Shown: positions 33,608 to 48,630, numbered from the stretch's first letter. The stretch is DNA of 64,000 bases from Coccinella septempunctata (GCF_907165205.1 NC_058190.1:17554001-17618000); one strand, 5' to 3'. A program made the numbers and translations. The notes: generated from the sequence alone by a model not told the origin.

Positions 33608-36600
33608 TGATATCACACTTTGCCGAATTGACCACTGAAATCTCAATTCCTATCTGAACTATCGAACTGAAATTCAATATGTGCATCTCAATTCGAAAAC
33701 TATGTGCAGTTTCAAGATTTGGTTCGAATCGATCCAATAGTACCTTAGGAATTGAAATGATATTTTGCCGAATCGACTAGTGAAATCTTCATTCCTATCA
33801 GAACTATCGATCTGAAATTCAACATGTGCATCTCAATTCGAAAGCTATGTGCAGTTTCAAGATTTGGGTCGAATTGGTTCAACAGTTTTTGGGGAACTGA
33901 TATCACAATTTGCCGAATAGACCACTGAAATCTCAATTCCTATCTGCACTATCCGAACTGAAATTCAACATGTGCATCTCAATTCGAAAACTATGTGCAG
34001 TTTCAAGATTCGGTTCGAATTGATCCAACAGTTTTCGAGGAATTGATATCACACTTTGCCGAATTGACCACTGAAATCCCAATTCCTATCTGAACTTTCG
34101 AACTGAAATTCAACATGTGCATCTCAATTCGAAAACTATGTGCAGTTTCAAGATTTGGTTCGAATCGATTCAATAGTACCTTAGGAATTGAAATGATATT
34201 TTGCCGAATCGACTACTGAAATCTTCATTCCTATCAGAACTATCGATCTGAAATTCAACATGTGCATCTCAATTCGAAAACTATGTGCGTTTTCAAGATT
34301 TGGGTCGAATTGGTTCAACAGTTTTTGAGGAATTGATATCACACTTTGCCGAATAGACCACTGAAATATCAATTCCTATCTGAACTATCGAACTGAAATT
34401 CAACATGTGCATCTCAATCCGAAAACTATGTGCAGTTTCAAGATTTGGTTCGAATTGATCCAACAGTTTTCATGGAATTGATATCATACTTTGCCGAATT
34501 GACCACTGAAATCTCAATTCCTATCTGAACTATCGAACTGAAATTCAACATGTGCATCTCAATTCGAAAGCTATGTGCGTTTTCAAGATTTGGGTCGAAT
34601 TGGTTCAACAGTTTTTGAGGAATTGATATCACACTTTGCCGAATAGACCACTGAAATCTCAATTCCTATCAGAAATATCGAACTGAAATTCAATATATGC
34701 ATCTCATTTCGAAAACTATGTGCAGTTTCAAGATTCGGTTCGAATTGATCCAACAGTTTTCAAGGAATTGATATCACACTTTGCCGAATTGACCACTGAA
34801 ATCTCAATTCCTATCTGAACTATCGAACTGAAATTCAACATGTGCATCTCAATCATAAAACTATGTGCAGTTTCGAGATTTGGTTCGAATTGATCCAATA
34901 GTTCCTTAGGAATTGAAATGATATTTTGTCGAATCGACTTCTGAAATCTCCATTCCTATTAGAACTATCGATCTGAAATTCAACATGTGCATCTCATTTC
35001 GAAAACTATGTGCAGTTTCAAGATTTGGTTCGAATTGTTCCAACAGTTTTCGAGGAATTGATATCACACTTTGCCGAACACACCACTGAAATGTCAATTC
35101 CTATCTGCACTATCGAACTGAATTTCAACATGTGCATTTCAATTCGAAAACTACGTGCAGTGTCAAGATTTGGTTCGAATTGATCCAACACTTTTCGAGG
35201 AATTGATATCACACTTTGCCGAATTGACAACTGAAATCTCAATTCCTATCTGAACTATCAAACTGAAATTCAACATGTGCATCTCAATTCGAAAACTATG
35301 TGCAGTTTCAAGATTTGGTTCGAATCGATCCAATAGTTCCTTAGGAATTGAAATGATATTTTGCCGAATCGACTACTGAAATCTTCATTCCTATCAGAAC
35401 TATCGATCTGAAATTCAACATGTGCATCTCAATTCGAAAACTACGTGCAGTTTCAAGATTTGGGTCGAATTGGTTTAACAGTTTTTGAGGAATTGATATC
35501 ACACTTTGCCGAATAGACCACTGAAATCTCAATTCCTATCTGAACTATCGAACTGAAATTCAACATGGGCATCTCAATTCGAAAACTATGTGCTGTTTCA
35601 AGATTTGGTTCGAATTGATCCAACAGTTTTCAAGGAATTGTTATCACACTTTGCCGAATTGACCACTGAAATCTCAATTCCTATCTGAACTATCGAACTG
35701 AAATTCAACATGGGCATCTCAATCCGAAAACTATGTGCAGTTTCAAGATTTGGTTCGAATTGATCCAATAGTTCCTTAGGAATTGAAATGATATTTTTTC
35801 GAATCGACTTCTGAAATCTTAATTCCTATTAGAACTATCGATCTGAAATTCAACATGTGCATCTCATTTCGAAAACTATGTGCAGTTTCAAGATTTGGTT
35901 CGAATTGATCCAACAGTTTTCGAGGAATTGATATCACACTTTGCCGAATAGACCACTGAAATCTCAATTCCTATCTGCACTATCGAACTGAAATTCAACA
36001 TGTGCATTTCAATTCGAAAACTACGTGCAGTTTCAAGAGTTGGTTCGAATTGATATAACAGTTTTCGAGGAATTGATATCACACTTTGCCGAATTGACAA
36101 CTGAAATCTCAATTCCTATCTGAACTATCAAACTGAAATTCAACATGTGCATCTCAATTCGAAAACTATGTGCAGTTTCAAGATTTGGTTCGAATCGATC
36201 CAATAGTTCCTTAGGAATTGAAATGATATTTTGCCGAATCGACTACTGAAATCTTCATTCCTATCAGAACTATCGATCTGAAATTCAACATGTGCATCTC
36301 AATTCGAAAACTATGTGCAGTTTCAAGATTTGGGTCGAATTGGTTCAACAGTTTCTGAGGAATTGATATCTCACTTTGCCGAATAGACCACTGAAATCTC
36401 AATTCCTATCTGCACTATCGAACTGAAATTCAACATGTGCATCTCAATTCGAAAACCATGTGCAGTTTCAAGATTTGGTTCGAATTGATCCAACAGTTTT
36501 CGAGGAATTGATATCACACTTTGCCGAAATGACCACTGAAATCACAATTCCTATCTGAACTATCCAACTAAAATTCAACATGTGCATCTCAAATCAAAAA

Positions 36601-37523
36601 CTGTGTACAGTTTCGGGATTTGGGTCGAATTGATCCAATAGTTCCTTAGGAATTGAAATGTTATTTTGTCGATTCGACCACTGAAATCTCAATTCCTATC
36701 TGAACTATCGAACTGAAATTCAACATGTGCATCTCAATTCGAAAACTGTGTAAAATTTCAAGATTTGGTTGGAATTGGTTCAACAGTTTTTGAGGAATTG
36801 ATATCACACTTTGCCGAATAGACCACTGAAATCTCAATTCCTATCTGCACTATCGAACTGAAATTCAACATGTGCATCTCAATTCGAAAACTATGTGCAG
36901 TTTCAAGATTTGGTTCGAATCGATCCAATAGTTCCTTAGGAATTGAAATGATACTTTGCCGAATAGACCACTGAAATCTCAATTCCTATCTGAACTATCG
37001 AACTGAAATTTAACATGTGCATCTCAATTCGAAAACTATGTGCAGTTTCAAGATTTGGTTCGAATTGATCCAACAGTTTTCGAGGAATTGATATCACACT
37101 TTGCCGAAATGACCACTGAAATCACAATTCCTATCTGAACTATCCAACTAAAATTCAACATGTGCATCTCAAATCAAAAACTGTGTACAGTTTCGGGATT
37201 TGGGTCGAATTGATCCAATAGTTCCTTAGGAATTGAAATGTTATTTTGTCGATTCGACCACTGAAATCTCAATTCCTATCTGAACTATCGAACTGAAATT
37301 CAACATGTGCATCTCAATTCGAAAACTGTGTAAAATTTCAATATTTGGTTGGAATCGATCCAACAGTTTTCGAGGAATTGATATCACACTTTGCCGAATT
37401 GACCACTGAAATCTCAATTCCTATCTGAACTATCGAACTGAAATTCAACATGTGCATCTCAATTCGAAAACTATGTGCAGTTTCAAGATTTGGTTCGAAT
37501 TGATCCAACAGTTTTCAAGGAAT
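33608..37523. repeat. 3916-bp tandem duplication, second copy
   Basis: Near-identical to 29692-33607. Similarity fades after about 37575, where the first copy has CAATATGTGC and this one has CAACATGTGC. Confidence 0.85.
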
Positions 37524-38533
37524 TGATATCACACTTTGCCGAATTGACCACTGAAATCTCAATTCCTATCTGAACTATCGAACTGAAATTCAACATGTGC
37601 ATCTCAATCCGAAAACTATGTGCAGTTTCAAAATTTGGTTCGAATCGATCCAATAGTTCCTTAGGAATTGAAATGATATTTTGCCGAATCGACTACTGAA
37701 ATCTTCATTCCTATCAGAACTATCGATCTGAAATTCAACATGTGCATCTCAATTCGAAAACTATGTGCAGTTTCAAGATTTGGGTCGAATTAGTTCAACA
37801 GTTTTTGAGGAATTGATATCACACTTTGCCGAATAGACCACTGAAATCTCAATTCCTATCTGCACTATCGAACTGAAATTCAACATGTGCATCTCAATTC
37901 GAAAACTATGTGCAGTTTCAAGATTTGGTTCGAATCGATCCAATAGTACCTTAGGAATTGAAATGATATTTTGCCGAATCGACTACTGAAATCTTCATTC
38001 CTATCAGAACTATCGATCTGAAATTCAACATGTGCATCTCAATTCGAAAACTATGTGCAGTTTCAAGATTTGGGTCGAATTGGTTTAACAGTTTTTGAGG
38101 AATTGATATCACACTTTGCCGAATAGACCACTGAAATCTCAATTCATATCTGCATTATCGAACTGAAATTCAACATGTGCATCTCAATTCGAAAACTATG
38201 TGCAGTTTCAAGATTTGGTTCGAATTGATCCAACAGTTTTCAAGGAATTGATATCACACTTTGCCGAATTGACCACTGAAATCTCAATTCCTATCTGAAC
38301 TATCGAACTGAAATTCAACATGTGCATCTCAATCCGAAAACTATGTGCAGTTTCAAGATTTGGTTCGAATTAATCCAATAGTTCCTTAGGAATTGAAATG
38401 ATATTTTGTCGAATCGACTTCTGAAATCTCCATTCCTATTAGAACTATCGATCTGAAATTCAACATGTGCATCTCATTTCGAAAACTATGTGCAGTTTCA
38501 AGATTTGGTTCGAATTGATCCAACAGTTTTCGA

Positions 38534-39877
38534 AATGAGATGCACATGTTGAAATTCAGTTCGATAGTGCAGATAGGAATGATTTCAGTGGTGTGTTCGG
38601 CAAAGTGTGATATCAATTCCTCGAAATTTGTTGGAACAATTCGAACCAAATCTTGAAACTGCACATAGTTTTCGAAATGAGATGCACATGTTGAATTTCA
38701 GATCGATAGTTCTAATAGGAATGGAGATTTCCGAAGTCGATTCGACAAAATATCATTTCAATTCCTAAGGAACTATTGGATCAATTCGAACCAAATCTCG
38801 AAACTGCACATAGTTTTATGATTGAGATGCACATGTTGAATTTCAGTTCGATAGTTCAGATAGGAATTGAGATTTCAGTGGTCAATTCGGCAGAGTGTGA
38901 TATCAATTCCTTGAAAACTGTTGGATCAATTCGAACCGAATCTTGAAACTGCACATAGTTTTCGAAATGAGATGCATATATTGAATTTCAGTTCGATATT
39001 TCTGATAGGAATTGAGATTTCAGTGGTCTATTCGGCAAAGTGTGATATCAATTCCTCAAAAACTGTTGAACCAATTCGACCCAAATCTTGAAAACGCACA
39101 TAGCTTTCGAATTGAGATGCACATGTTGAATTTCAGTTCGATAGTTCAGATAGGAATTGAGATTTCAGTGGTCAATTCGGCAAAGTATGATATCAATTCC
39201 TTGAAAACTGTTGGATCAATTCGAACCAAATCTTGAAACTGCACATAGTTTTCGGATTGAGATGCACATGTTGAATTTCAGTTCGATAGTTCAGATAGGA
39301 ATTGATATTTCAGTGGTCAATTCGGCAAAGTATGATATCAATTCCTCAAAAACTGTTGAACCAATTCGACCCAAATCTTGAAAACGCACATAGTTTTCGA
39401 ATTGAGATGCACATGTTGAATTTCAGATCGATAGTTCTGATAGGAATGAAGATTTCAGTAGTCGATTCGGCAAAATATCATTTCAATTCCTAAGGTACTA
39501 TTGGATCGATTCGAACCAAATCTTGAAACTGCACATAGTTTTCGAATTGAGATGCACATGTTGAATTTCAGTTCGAAAGTTCAGATAGGAATTGAGATTT
39601 CAGTGGTCAATTCGGCAAAGTGTGATATCAATTCCTCGAAAACTGTTGGATCAATTCGAACCGAATCTTGAAACTGCACATAGTTTTCGAATTGAGATGC
39701 ACATGTTGAATTTCAGTTCGGATAGTGCAGATAGGAATTGAGATTTCAGTGGTCTATTCGGCAAATTGTGATATCAATTCCCCAAAAACTGTTGGACCAA
39801 TTCGAACCAAATCTTGAAACTGCACATAGTTTTCGAATTGAGATGCACATGTTGAATTTCAGTTCGATAGTTCAGAT
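38534..39877 (+). repeat. Satellite array, block 9 (plus)
   Basis: About 9.3 monomers, starting at an AGTTTTCGA switch (38525-38533) and ending at AGGAATTGA (39878-39886). It is a copy of the plus arm also seen as blocks 3, 15, 17 and part of 19. A local disturbance near 38579 deletes part of the usual GGAATTGAGATTTC. Confidence 0.93.
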
Positions 39878-41085
39878 AGGAATTGATATCACACTTTGCC
39901 GAATTGACCACTGAAATCTCAATTCCTATCTGAACTATCGAACTGAAATTCAACATGTGCATCTCAATTCGAAAACTATGTGCAGTTTCGAGATTTGGTT
40001 CGAATTGATCCAATAGTTCCTTAGGAATTGAAATGATATTTTGTCGAATCGACTTCTGAAATCTCCATTCCTATTAGAACTATCGATCTGAAATTCAACA
40101 TGTGCATCTCATTTCGAAAACTATGTGCAGTTTCAAGATTTGGTTCGAATTGTTCCAACAGTTTTCGAGGAATTGATATCACACTTTGCCGAACACACCA
40201 CTGAAATGTCAATTCCTATCTGCACTATCGAACTGAATTTCAACATGTGCATTTCAATTCGAAAACTACGTGCAGTTTCAAGATTTGGTTCGAATTGATC
40301 CAACAGTTTTCGAGGAATTGATATCACACTTTGCCGAATTGACCACTGAAATCTCAATTCCTATCTGAACTATCGAACTGAAATTCAACATGTGCATCTC
40401 AATTCGAAAACTATGTGCAGTTTCAATATTTGGTTCGAATCGATCCAATAGTACCTTAGGAATTGAAATGATATTTTGCCGAATCGACTACTGAAATCTT
40501 CATTCCTATCAGAACTATCGATCTGAAATTCAACATGTGCATCTCAATTCGAAAACTATGTGCAGTTTCAAGATTCGGTTCGAATTGATCTAACAGTTTT
40601 CAAGGAATTGATATCACACTTTGCCGAATAGACCACTGAAATCTCAATTCCTATCTGCACTATCGAACTGAAATTCAACATGTGCATCTCAATTCGAAAA
40701 CTGTGTAAAATTTCAAGATTTGGTTGGAATTGATCCAACAGTTTTCGAGGAATTGATATCACACTTTGCCGAATTGACAACTGAAATCTCAATTCCTATC
40801 TGAACTATCGAACTGAAATTGAACATGTGCATCTCAATTCGAAAACTATGTGCAGTTTCAAGATTTGGTTCGAATCGATCCAATAGTTCCTTAGGAATTG
40901 AAATGATATTTTGCCGAATCGACTACTGAAATCTTCATTCCTATCAGAACTATCGATCTGAAATTCAACATGTGCATCTCAATTCGAAAACTATGTGCAG
41001 TTTCAAGATTTGGGTCGAATTGGTTCAACAGTTTTTGAGGAATTGATATCACACTTTGCCGAATAGACCACTGAAATCTCAATTC
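39500..41085. repeat. 2099-bp duplication, first copy (partner about 41600-43180)
   Basis: Landmarks 39774, 40021, 40133, 40568 and 40891 recur at +2099. The unit includes the plus-to-minus switch, so the switch itself was duplicated. Confidence 0.82.
39887..41085 (-). repeat. Satellite array, block 10 (minus)
   Basis: About 8.3 monomers. It matches block 12 at +2099 and the start of block 16 at +8744. The right end is an irregular join (41086-41103, AATTCCTCAAATTGATCC) into plus satellite. Confidence 0.92.
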
Positions 41086-41102
41086 CTCAAATTGATCCAA
41101 CA

Positions 41103-41976
41103 GATAGGAATTGAGATTTCAGTGGTCAATTCGGCAAAGTGTGATATCAATTCCTCAAAAACTGTTGGATCAATTCGAACCGAATCTTGAAACTGCACAT
41201 AGTTTTCGAAATGAGATGCATATATTGAATTTCAGTTCGATATTTCTGATAGGAATTGAGATTTCAGTGGTCTATTCGGCAAAGTGTGATATCAATTCCT
41301 CAAAAACTGTTGAACCAATTCGACCCAAATCTTGAAAACGCACATAGCTTTCGAATTGAGATGCACATGTTGAATTTCAGTTCGATAGTTCAGATAGGAA
41401 TTGAGATTTCAGTGGTCAATTCGGCAAAGTATGATATCAATTCCATGAAAACTGTTGGATCAATTCGAACCAAATCTTGAAACTGCACATAGTTTTCGGA
41501 TTGAGATGCACATGTTGAATTTCAGTTCGATAGTTCTGATAGGAATGAAGATTTCAGTAGTCGATTCGGCAAAATATCATTTCAATTCCTAAGGTACTAT
41601 TGGATCGATTCGAACCAAATCTTGAAACTGCACATAGTTTTCGAATTGAGATGCACATGTTGAATTTCAGTTCGAAAGTTCAGATAGGAATTGAGATTTC
41701 AGTGGTCAATTCGGCAAAGTGTGATATCAATTCCTCGAAAACTGTTGGATCAATTCGAACCGAATCTTGAAACTGCACATAGTTTTCGAATTGAGATGCA
41801 CATGTTGAATTTCAGTTCGGATAGTGCAGATAGGAATTGAGATTTCAGTGGTCTATTCGGCAAATTGTGATATCAATTCCCCAAAAACTGTTGAACCAAT
41901 TCGACCCAAATCTTGAAACTGCACATAGTTTTCGAATTGAGATGCACATGTTGAATTTCAGTTCGATAGTTCAGAT
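41103..41976 (+). repeat. Satellite array, block 11 (plus), shortest block
   Basis: About six monomers. It ends with AGGAATTGA (41977-41985) followed directly by GATCACACTTTGCC. This is the 33-bp-deleted form of the 12389 palindrome. Confidence 0.92.
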
Positions 41977-41985
41977 AGGAATTGA

Positions 41986-43180
41986 GATCACACTTTGCCG
42001 AATTGACCACTGAAATCTCAATTCCTATCTGAACTATCGAACTGAAATTCAACATGTGCATCTCAATCCGAAAACTATGTGCAGTTTCGAGATTTGGTTC
42101 GAATTGATCCAATAGTTCCTTAGGAATTGAAATGATATTTTGTCGAATCGACTTCTGAAATCTCCATTCCTATTAGAACTATCGATCTGAAATTCAACAT
42201 GTGCATCTCATTTCGAAAACTATGTGCAGTTTCAAGATTTGGTTCGAATTGTTCCAACAGTTTTCGAGGAATTGATATCACACTTTGCCGAACACACCAC
42301 TGAAATGTCAATTCCTATCTGCACTATCGAACTGAATTTCAACATGTGCATTTCAATTCGAAAACTACGTGCAGTTTCAAGATTTGGTTCGAATTGATCC
42401 AACAGTTTTCGAGGAATTGATATCACACTTTGCCGAATTGACCACTGAAATCTCAATTCCTATCTGAACTATCGAACTGAAATTCAACATGTGCATCTCA
42501 ATTCGAAAACTATGTGCAGTTTCAATATTTGGTTCGAATCGATCCAATAGTACCTTAGGAATTGAAATGATATTTTGCCGAATCGACTACTGAAATCTTC
42601 ATTCCTATCAGAACTATCGATCTGAAATTCAACATGTGCATCTCAATTCGAAAACTATGTGCAGTTTCAAGATTCGGTTCGAATTGATCCAACAGTTTTC
42701 AAGGAATTGATATCACACTTTGCCGAATTGACCACTGAAATCTCAATTCCTATCTGCACTATCGAACTGAAATTCAACATGTGCATCTCAATTCGAAAAC
42801 TGTGTAAAATTTCAAGATTTGGTTGGAATTGATCCAACAGTTTTCGAGGAATTGATATCACACTTTGCCGAATTGACAACTGAAATCTCAATTCCTATCT
42901 GAACTATCGAACTGAAATTGAACATGTGCATCTCAATTCGAAAACTATGTGCAGTTTCAAGATTTGGTTCGAATCGATCCAATAGTTCCTTAGGAATTGA
43001 AATGATATTTTGCCGAATCGACTACTGAAATCTTCATTCCTATCAGAACTATCGATCTGAAATTCAACATGTGCATCTCAATTCGAAAACTATGTGCAGT
43101 TTCAAGATTTGGGTCGAATTGGTTCAACAGTTTTTGAGGAATTGATATCACACTTTGCCGAATAGACCACTGAAATCTCA
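41986..43180 (-). repeat. Satellite array, block 12 (minus)
   Basis: About eight monomers, the 2099-bp-offset copy of block 10. It ends at an irregular join (43181-43195, ATTCCTCAATTCCAG), similar to but not identical with the one at 41086. Confidence 0.92.
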
Positions 43181-43195
43181 ATTCCTCAATTCCAG

Positions 43196-44657
43196 ATAGG
43201 AATTGAGATTTCAGTGGTCAATTCGGCAAAGTGTGATCAATTCCTTGAAAACTGTTGGATCAATTCGAACCGAATCTTGAAACTGCACATAGTTTTCGAA
43301 ATGAGATGCATATATTGAATTTCAGTTCGATATTTCTGATAGGAATTGAGATTTCAGTGGTCTATTCGGCAAAGTGTGATATCAATTCCTCAAAAACTGT
43401 TGAACCAATTCGACCCAAATCTTGAAAACGCACATAGCTTTCGAATTGAGATGCACATGTTGAATTTCAGTTCGATAGTTCAGATAGGAATTGAGATTTC
43501 AGTGGTCAATTCGGCAAAGTATGATATCAATTCCATGAAAACTGTTGGATCAATTCGAACCAAATCTTGAAACTGCACATAGTTTTCGGATTGAGATGCA
43601 CATGTTGAATTTCAGTTCGATAGTTCAGATAGGAATTGATATTTCAGTGGTCTATTCGGCAAAGTGTGATATCAATTCCTCAAAAACTGTTGAACCAATT
43701 CGACCCAAATCTTGAAAACGCACATAGTTTTCGAATTGAGATGCACATGTTGAATTTCAGATCGATAGTTCTGATAGGAATGAAGATTTCAGTAGTCGAT
43801 TCGGCAAAATATCATTTCAATTCCTAAGGTACTATTGAATCGATTCGAACCAAATCTTGAAACTGCACATAGTTTTCGAATTGAGATGCACATGTTGAAT
43901 TTCAGTTCGAAAGTTCAGATAGGAATTGGGATTTCAGTGGTCAATTCGGCAAAGTGTGATATCAATTCCTCGAAAACTGTTGGATCAATTCGAACCGAAT
44001 CTTGAAACTGCACATAGTTTTCGAATTGAGATGCACATGTTGAATTTCAGTTCGGATAGTGCAGATAGGAATTGAGATTTCAGTGGTCTATTCGGCAAAT
44101 TGTGATATCAATTCCCCAAAAACTGTTGAACCAATTCGACCCAAATCTTGAAACTGCACATAGCTTTCGAATTGAGATGCACATGTTGAATTTCAGATCG
44201 ATAGTTCTGATAGGAATGAAGATTTCACTAGTCGATTCGGCAAAATATCATTTCAATTCCTAAGGTACTATTGGATCGATTCGAACCAAATCTTGAAACT
44301 GCACATAGTTTTCGAATTGAGATGCACATATTGAATTTCAGTTCGATAGTTCAGATAGGAATTGAGATTTCAGTGGTCAATTCGGCAAAGTGTGATATCA
44401 ATTCCTCGAAAACTGTTGGATCAATTCGAACCAAATCTTGAAACTGCACATAGTTTTCGAATTGAGATGTACATGTTGAATTTCAGTTCGATAGTGCAGA
44501 TAGGAATTGAGATTTCAGTGGTCTATTCGGCAAAGTGTGATATCAATTCCTCAAAAACTGTTGAACCAATTCGACCCAAATCTTGAAACTGCACATAGTT
44601 TTCGAATTGAGATGCACATGTTGAATTTCAGATCGATAGTTCTGATAGGAATGAAGA
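43196..44657 (+). repeat. Satellite array, block 13 (plus)
   Basis: About ten monomers. With the start of block 14 (to about 44910) it is the reverse complement of about 62415-64000 (coordinates sum to 107326). It is also the reverse complement of about 29435-30770 (sum 74092). It ends with GGAATGAAGA then CACA (44658-44661), the inverse of the TGTG junctions at 29431 and 62665. Confidence 0.93.
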
Positions 44658-44661
44658 CACA

Positions 44662-47265
44662 GAATTTCAAGATTTGGTTCGAATTGAATCAACAGTTTTC
44701 GAGGAATTGATATCACACTTTGCCGAATTGACCACTGAAATCTCAATTCCTATCTGCACTATCGAACTGAAATTGAACATGTGCATCTCAATTCGAAAAC
44801 TATGTGAAGTTTCAAGATTTGTTTCGAATTGATCCAACAGTTTTCGAGGAATTGATATCACACTTTGTTCAAACTGAAATTCAACATGTGCATCTCAATT
44901 CGAAAACTATGTGCAGTTTCCAGATTTGGTTCGAATCGATCCAATAGTTCCTTAGGAATTGAAATGATATTTTGCCGAATCGACTACTGAAATCTTCATT
45001 CCTATCAGATCTATCGATCTGAAATTCAACATGTGCATCTCAATTCGAAAACCATGTGCAGTTTCAAGATTTGGTTCGAATTGATCCAACAGTTTTCGAG
45101 GAATTGATATCACACTTTGCCGAAATGACCACTGAAATCACAATTCCTATCTGAACTATCCAACTAAAATTCAACATGTGCATCTCAAATCAAAAACTGT
45201 GTACAGTTTCGGGATTTGGGTCGAATTGATCCAATAGTTCCTTAGGAATTGAAATGTTATTTTGTCGATTCGACCACTGAAATCTCAATTCCTATCTGAA
45301 CTATCGAACTGAAATTCAACATGTGCATCTCAATTCGAAAACTGTGTAAAATTTCAAGATTTGGTTGGAATTGGTTCAACAGTTTTTGAGGAATTGATAT
45401 CACACTTTGCCGAATAGACCACTGAAATCTCAATTCCTATCTGCACTATCGAACTGAAATTCAACATGTACATCTCAATTCGAAAACTATGTGCAGTTTC
45501 AAGATTTGGTTCGAATCGATCCAATAGTTCCTTAGGAATTGAAATGATATTTTGCCGAATCGACTACTGAAATCTTCATTCCTATCAGAACTATCGATCT
45601 GAAATTCAACATGTGCATCTCAATTCGAAAACTATGTGCAGTTTCAAGATTTGGGTCGAATTGGTTCAACAGTTTCTGAGGAATTGATATCACACTTTGC
45701 CGAATAGACCACTGAAATCTCAATTCCTATCTGCACTATCGAACTGAAATTCAACATGTGCATCTCAATTCGAAAACCATGTGCAGTTTCAAGATTTGGT
45801 TCGAATTGATCCAACAGTTTTCGAGGAATTGATATCACACTTTGCCGAAATGACCACTGAAATCACAATTCCTATCTGAAATATCCAACTAAAATTCAAC
45901 ATGTGCATCTCAAATCAAAAACTGTGTACAGTTTCGGGATTTGGGTCGAATTGATCCAATAGTTCCTTAGGAATTGAAATGTTATTTTGTCGATTCGACC
46001 ACTGAAATCTCAATTCCTATCTGAACTATCGAACTGAAATTCAACATGTGCATCTCAATTCGAAAACTGTGTAAAATTTCAATATTTGGTTGGAATCGAT
46101 CCAACAGTTTTCGAGGAATTGATATCACACTTTGCCGAATTGACCACTGAAATCTCAATTCCTATCTGAACTATCGAACTGAAATTCAACATGTGCATCT
46201 CAATTCGAAAACTATGTGCAGTTTCAAGATTTGGTTCGAATTGATCCAACAGTTTTCAAGGAATTGATATCACACTTTGCCGAATTGACCACTGAAATCT
46301 CAATTCCTATCTGAACTATCGAACTGAAATTCAACATGTGCATCTCAATCCGAAAACTATGTGCAGTTTCAAAATTTGGTTCGAATCGATCCAATAGTTC
46401 CTTAGGAATTGAAATGATATTTTGCCGAATCGACTACTGAAATCTTCATTCCTATCAGAACTATCGATCTGAAATTCAACATGTGCATCTCAATTCGAAA
46501 ACTATGTGCAGTTTCAAGATTTGGGTCGAATTAGTTCAACAGTTTTTGAGGAATTGATATCACACTTTGCCGAATAGACCACTGAAATCTCAATTCCTAT
46601 CTGCACTATCGAACTGAAATTCAACATGTGCATCTCAATTCGAAAACTATGTGCAGTTTCAAGATTTGGTTCGAATCGATCCAATAGTACCTTAGGAATT
46701 GAAATGATATTTTGCCGAATCGACTACTGAAATCTTCATTCCTATCAGAACTATCGATCTGAAATTCAACATGTGCATCTCAATTCGAAAACTATGTGCA
46801 GTTTCAAGATTTGGGTCGAATTGGTTTAACAGTTTTTGAGGAATTGATATCACACTTTGCCGAATAGACCACTGAAATCTCAATTCATATCTGCATTATC
46901 GAACTGAAATTCAACATGTGCATCTCAATTCGAAAACTATGTGCAGTTTCAAGATTTGGTTCGAATTGATCCAACAGTTTTCAAGGAATTGATATCACAC
47001 TTTGCCGAATTGACCACTGAAATCTCAATTCCTATCTGAACTATCGAACTGAAATTCAACATGTGCATCTCAATCCGAAAACTATGTGCAGTTTCAAGAT
47101 TTGGTTCGAATTAATCCAATAGTTCCTTAGGAATTGAAATGATATTTTGTCGAATCGACTTCTGAAATCTCCATTCCTATTAGAACTATCGATCTGAAAT
47201 TCAACATGTGCATCTCATTTCGAAAACTATGTGCAGTTTCAAGATTTGGTTCGAATTGATCCAAC
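44662..47265 (-). repeat. Satellite array, block 14 (minus)
   Basis: About 18 monomers. It repeats 36450-38520 at offsets of 8596 and then 8741 bp (one-monomer change). Near 44874 it has the abbreviated CACTTTGTTCAAACTG join, the reverse complement of the join at 23502. It ends at an AGTTTTCGA switch (47266-47274). Confidence 0.93.
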
Positions 47266-47274
47266 AGTTTTCGA

Positions 47275-48621
47275 AATGAGATGCACATGTTGAATTTCAG
47301 TTCGATAGTTCTGATAGGAATTGAGATTTCAGTGGTCTATTCGGCAAAGTGTGATATCAATTCCTCGAAAACTGTTGGATCAATTCGAACCAAATCTTGA
47401 AACTGCACATAGTTTTCGAAATGAGATGCACATGTTGAATTTCAGATCGATAGTTCTAATAGGAATGGAGATTTCCGAAGTCGATTCGACAAAATATCAT
47501 TTCAATTCCTAAGGAACTATTGGATCAATTCGAACCAAATCTCGAAACTGCACATAGTTTTATGATTGAGATGCACATGTTGAATTTCAGTTCGATAGTT
47601 CAGATAGGAATTGAGATTTCAGTGGTCAATTCGGCAGAGTGTGATATCAATTCCTTGAAAACTGTTGGATCAATTCGAACCGAATCTTGAAACTGCACAT
47701 AGTTTTCGAAATGAGATGCATATATTGAATTTCAGTTCGATATTTCTGATAGGAATTGAGATTTCAGTGGTCTATTCGGCAAAGTGTGATATCAATTCCT
47801 CAAAAACTGTTGAACCAATTCGACCCAAATCTTGAAAACGCACATAGCTTTCGAATTGAGATGCACATGTTGAATTTCAGTTCGATAGTTCAGATAGGAA
47901 TTGAGATTTCAGTGGTCAATTCGGCAAAGTATGATATCAATTCCTTGAAAACTGTTGGATCAATTCGAACCAAATCTTGAAACTGCACATAGTTTTCGGA
48001 TTGAGATGCACATGTTGAATTTCAGTTCGATAGTTCAGATAGGAATTGATATTTCAGTGGTCTATTCGGCAAAGTGTGATATCAATTCCTCAAAAACTGT
48101 TGAACCAATTCGACCCAAATCTTGAAAACGCACATAGTTTTCGAATTGAGATGCACATGTTGAATTTCAGATCGATAGTTCTGATAGGAATGAAGATTTC
48201 AGTAGTCGATTCGGCAAAATATCATTTCAATTCCTAAGGTACTATTGGATCGATTCGAACCAAATCTTGAAACTGCACATAGTTTTCGAATTGAGATGCA
48301 CATGTTGAATTTCAGTTCGAAAGTTCAGATAGGAATTGAGATTTCAGTGGTCAATTCGGCAAAGTGTGATATCAATTCCTCGAAAACTGTTGGATCAATT
48401 CGAACCGAATCTTGAAACTGCACATAGTTTTCGAATTGAGATGCACATGTTGAATTTCAGTTCGGATAGTGCAGATAGGAATTGAGATTTCAGTGGTCTA
48501 TTCGGCAAATTGTGATATCAATTCCCCAAAAACTGTTGAACCAATTCGACCCAAATCTTGAAACTGCACATAGTTTTCGAATTGAGATGCACATGTTGAA
48601 TTTCAGTTCGATAGTTCAGAT
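47275..48621 (+). repeat. Satellite array, block 15 (plus)
   Basis: About 9.3 monomers, the plus arm of a super-unit. It is exactly 1356 bp from the AGTTTTCGA start (47266) to the AGGAATTGA end (48622). Blocks 3 and 17 show the same distance. Confidence 0.93.
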
Positions 48622-48630
48622 AGGAATTGA

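Larger units (their letters stand above)
29435..38524 (-). repeat. Satellite array, block 8 (minus)
   Basis: About 63 monomers and the second-longest run. It is built mainly of a 3916-bp tandem duplication. Trimer spacing is regular (30990, 31425, 31860 and 32295, each 435 bp apart). It contains a variant monomer set with GTGTAAAATTTCAA and TTTCGGGATTTGGG that also appears in blocks 2, 4, 14, 16 and 18. Confidence 0.94.
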
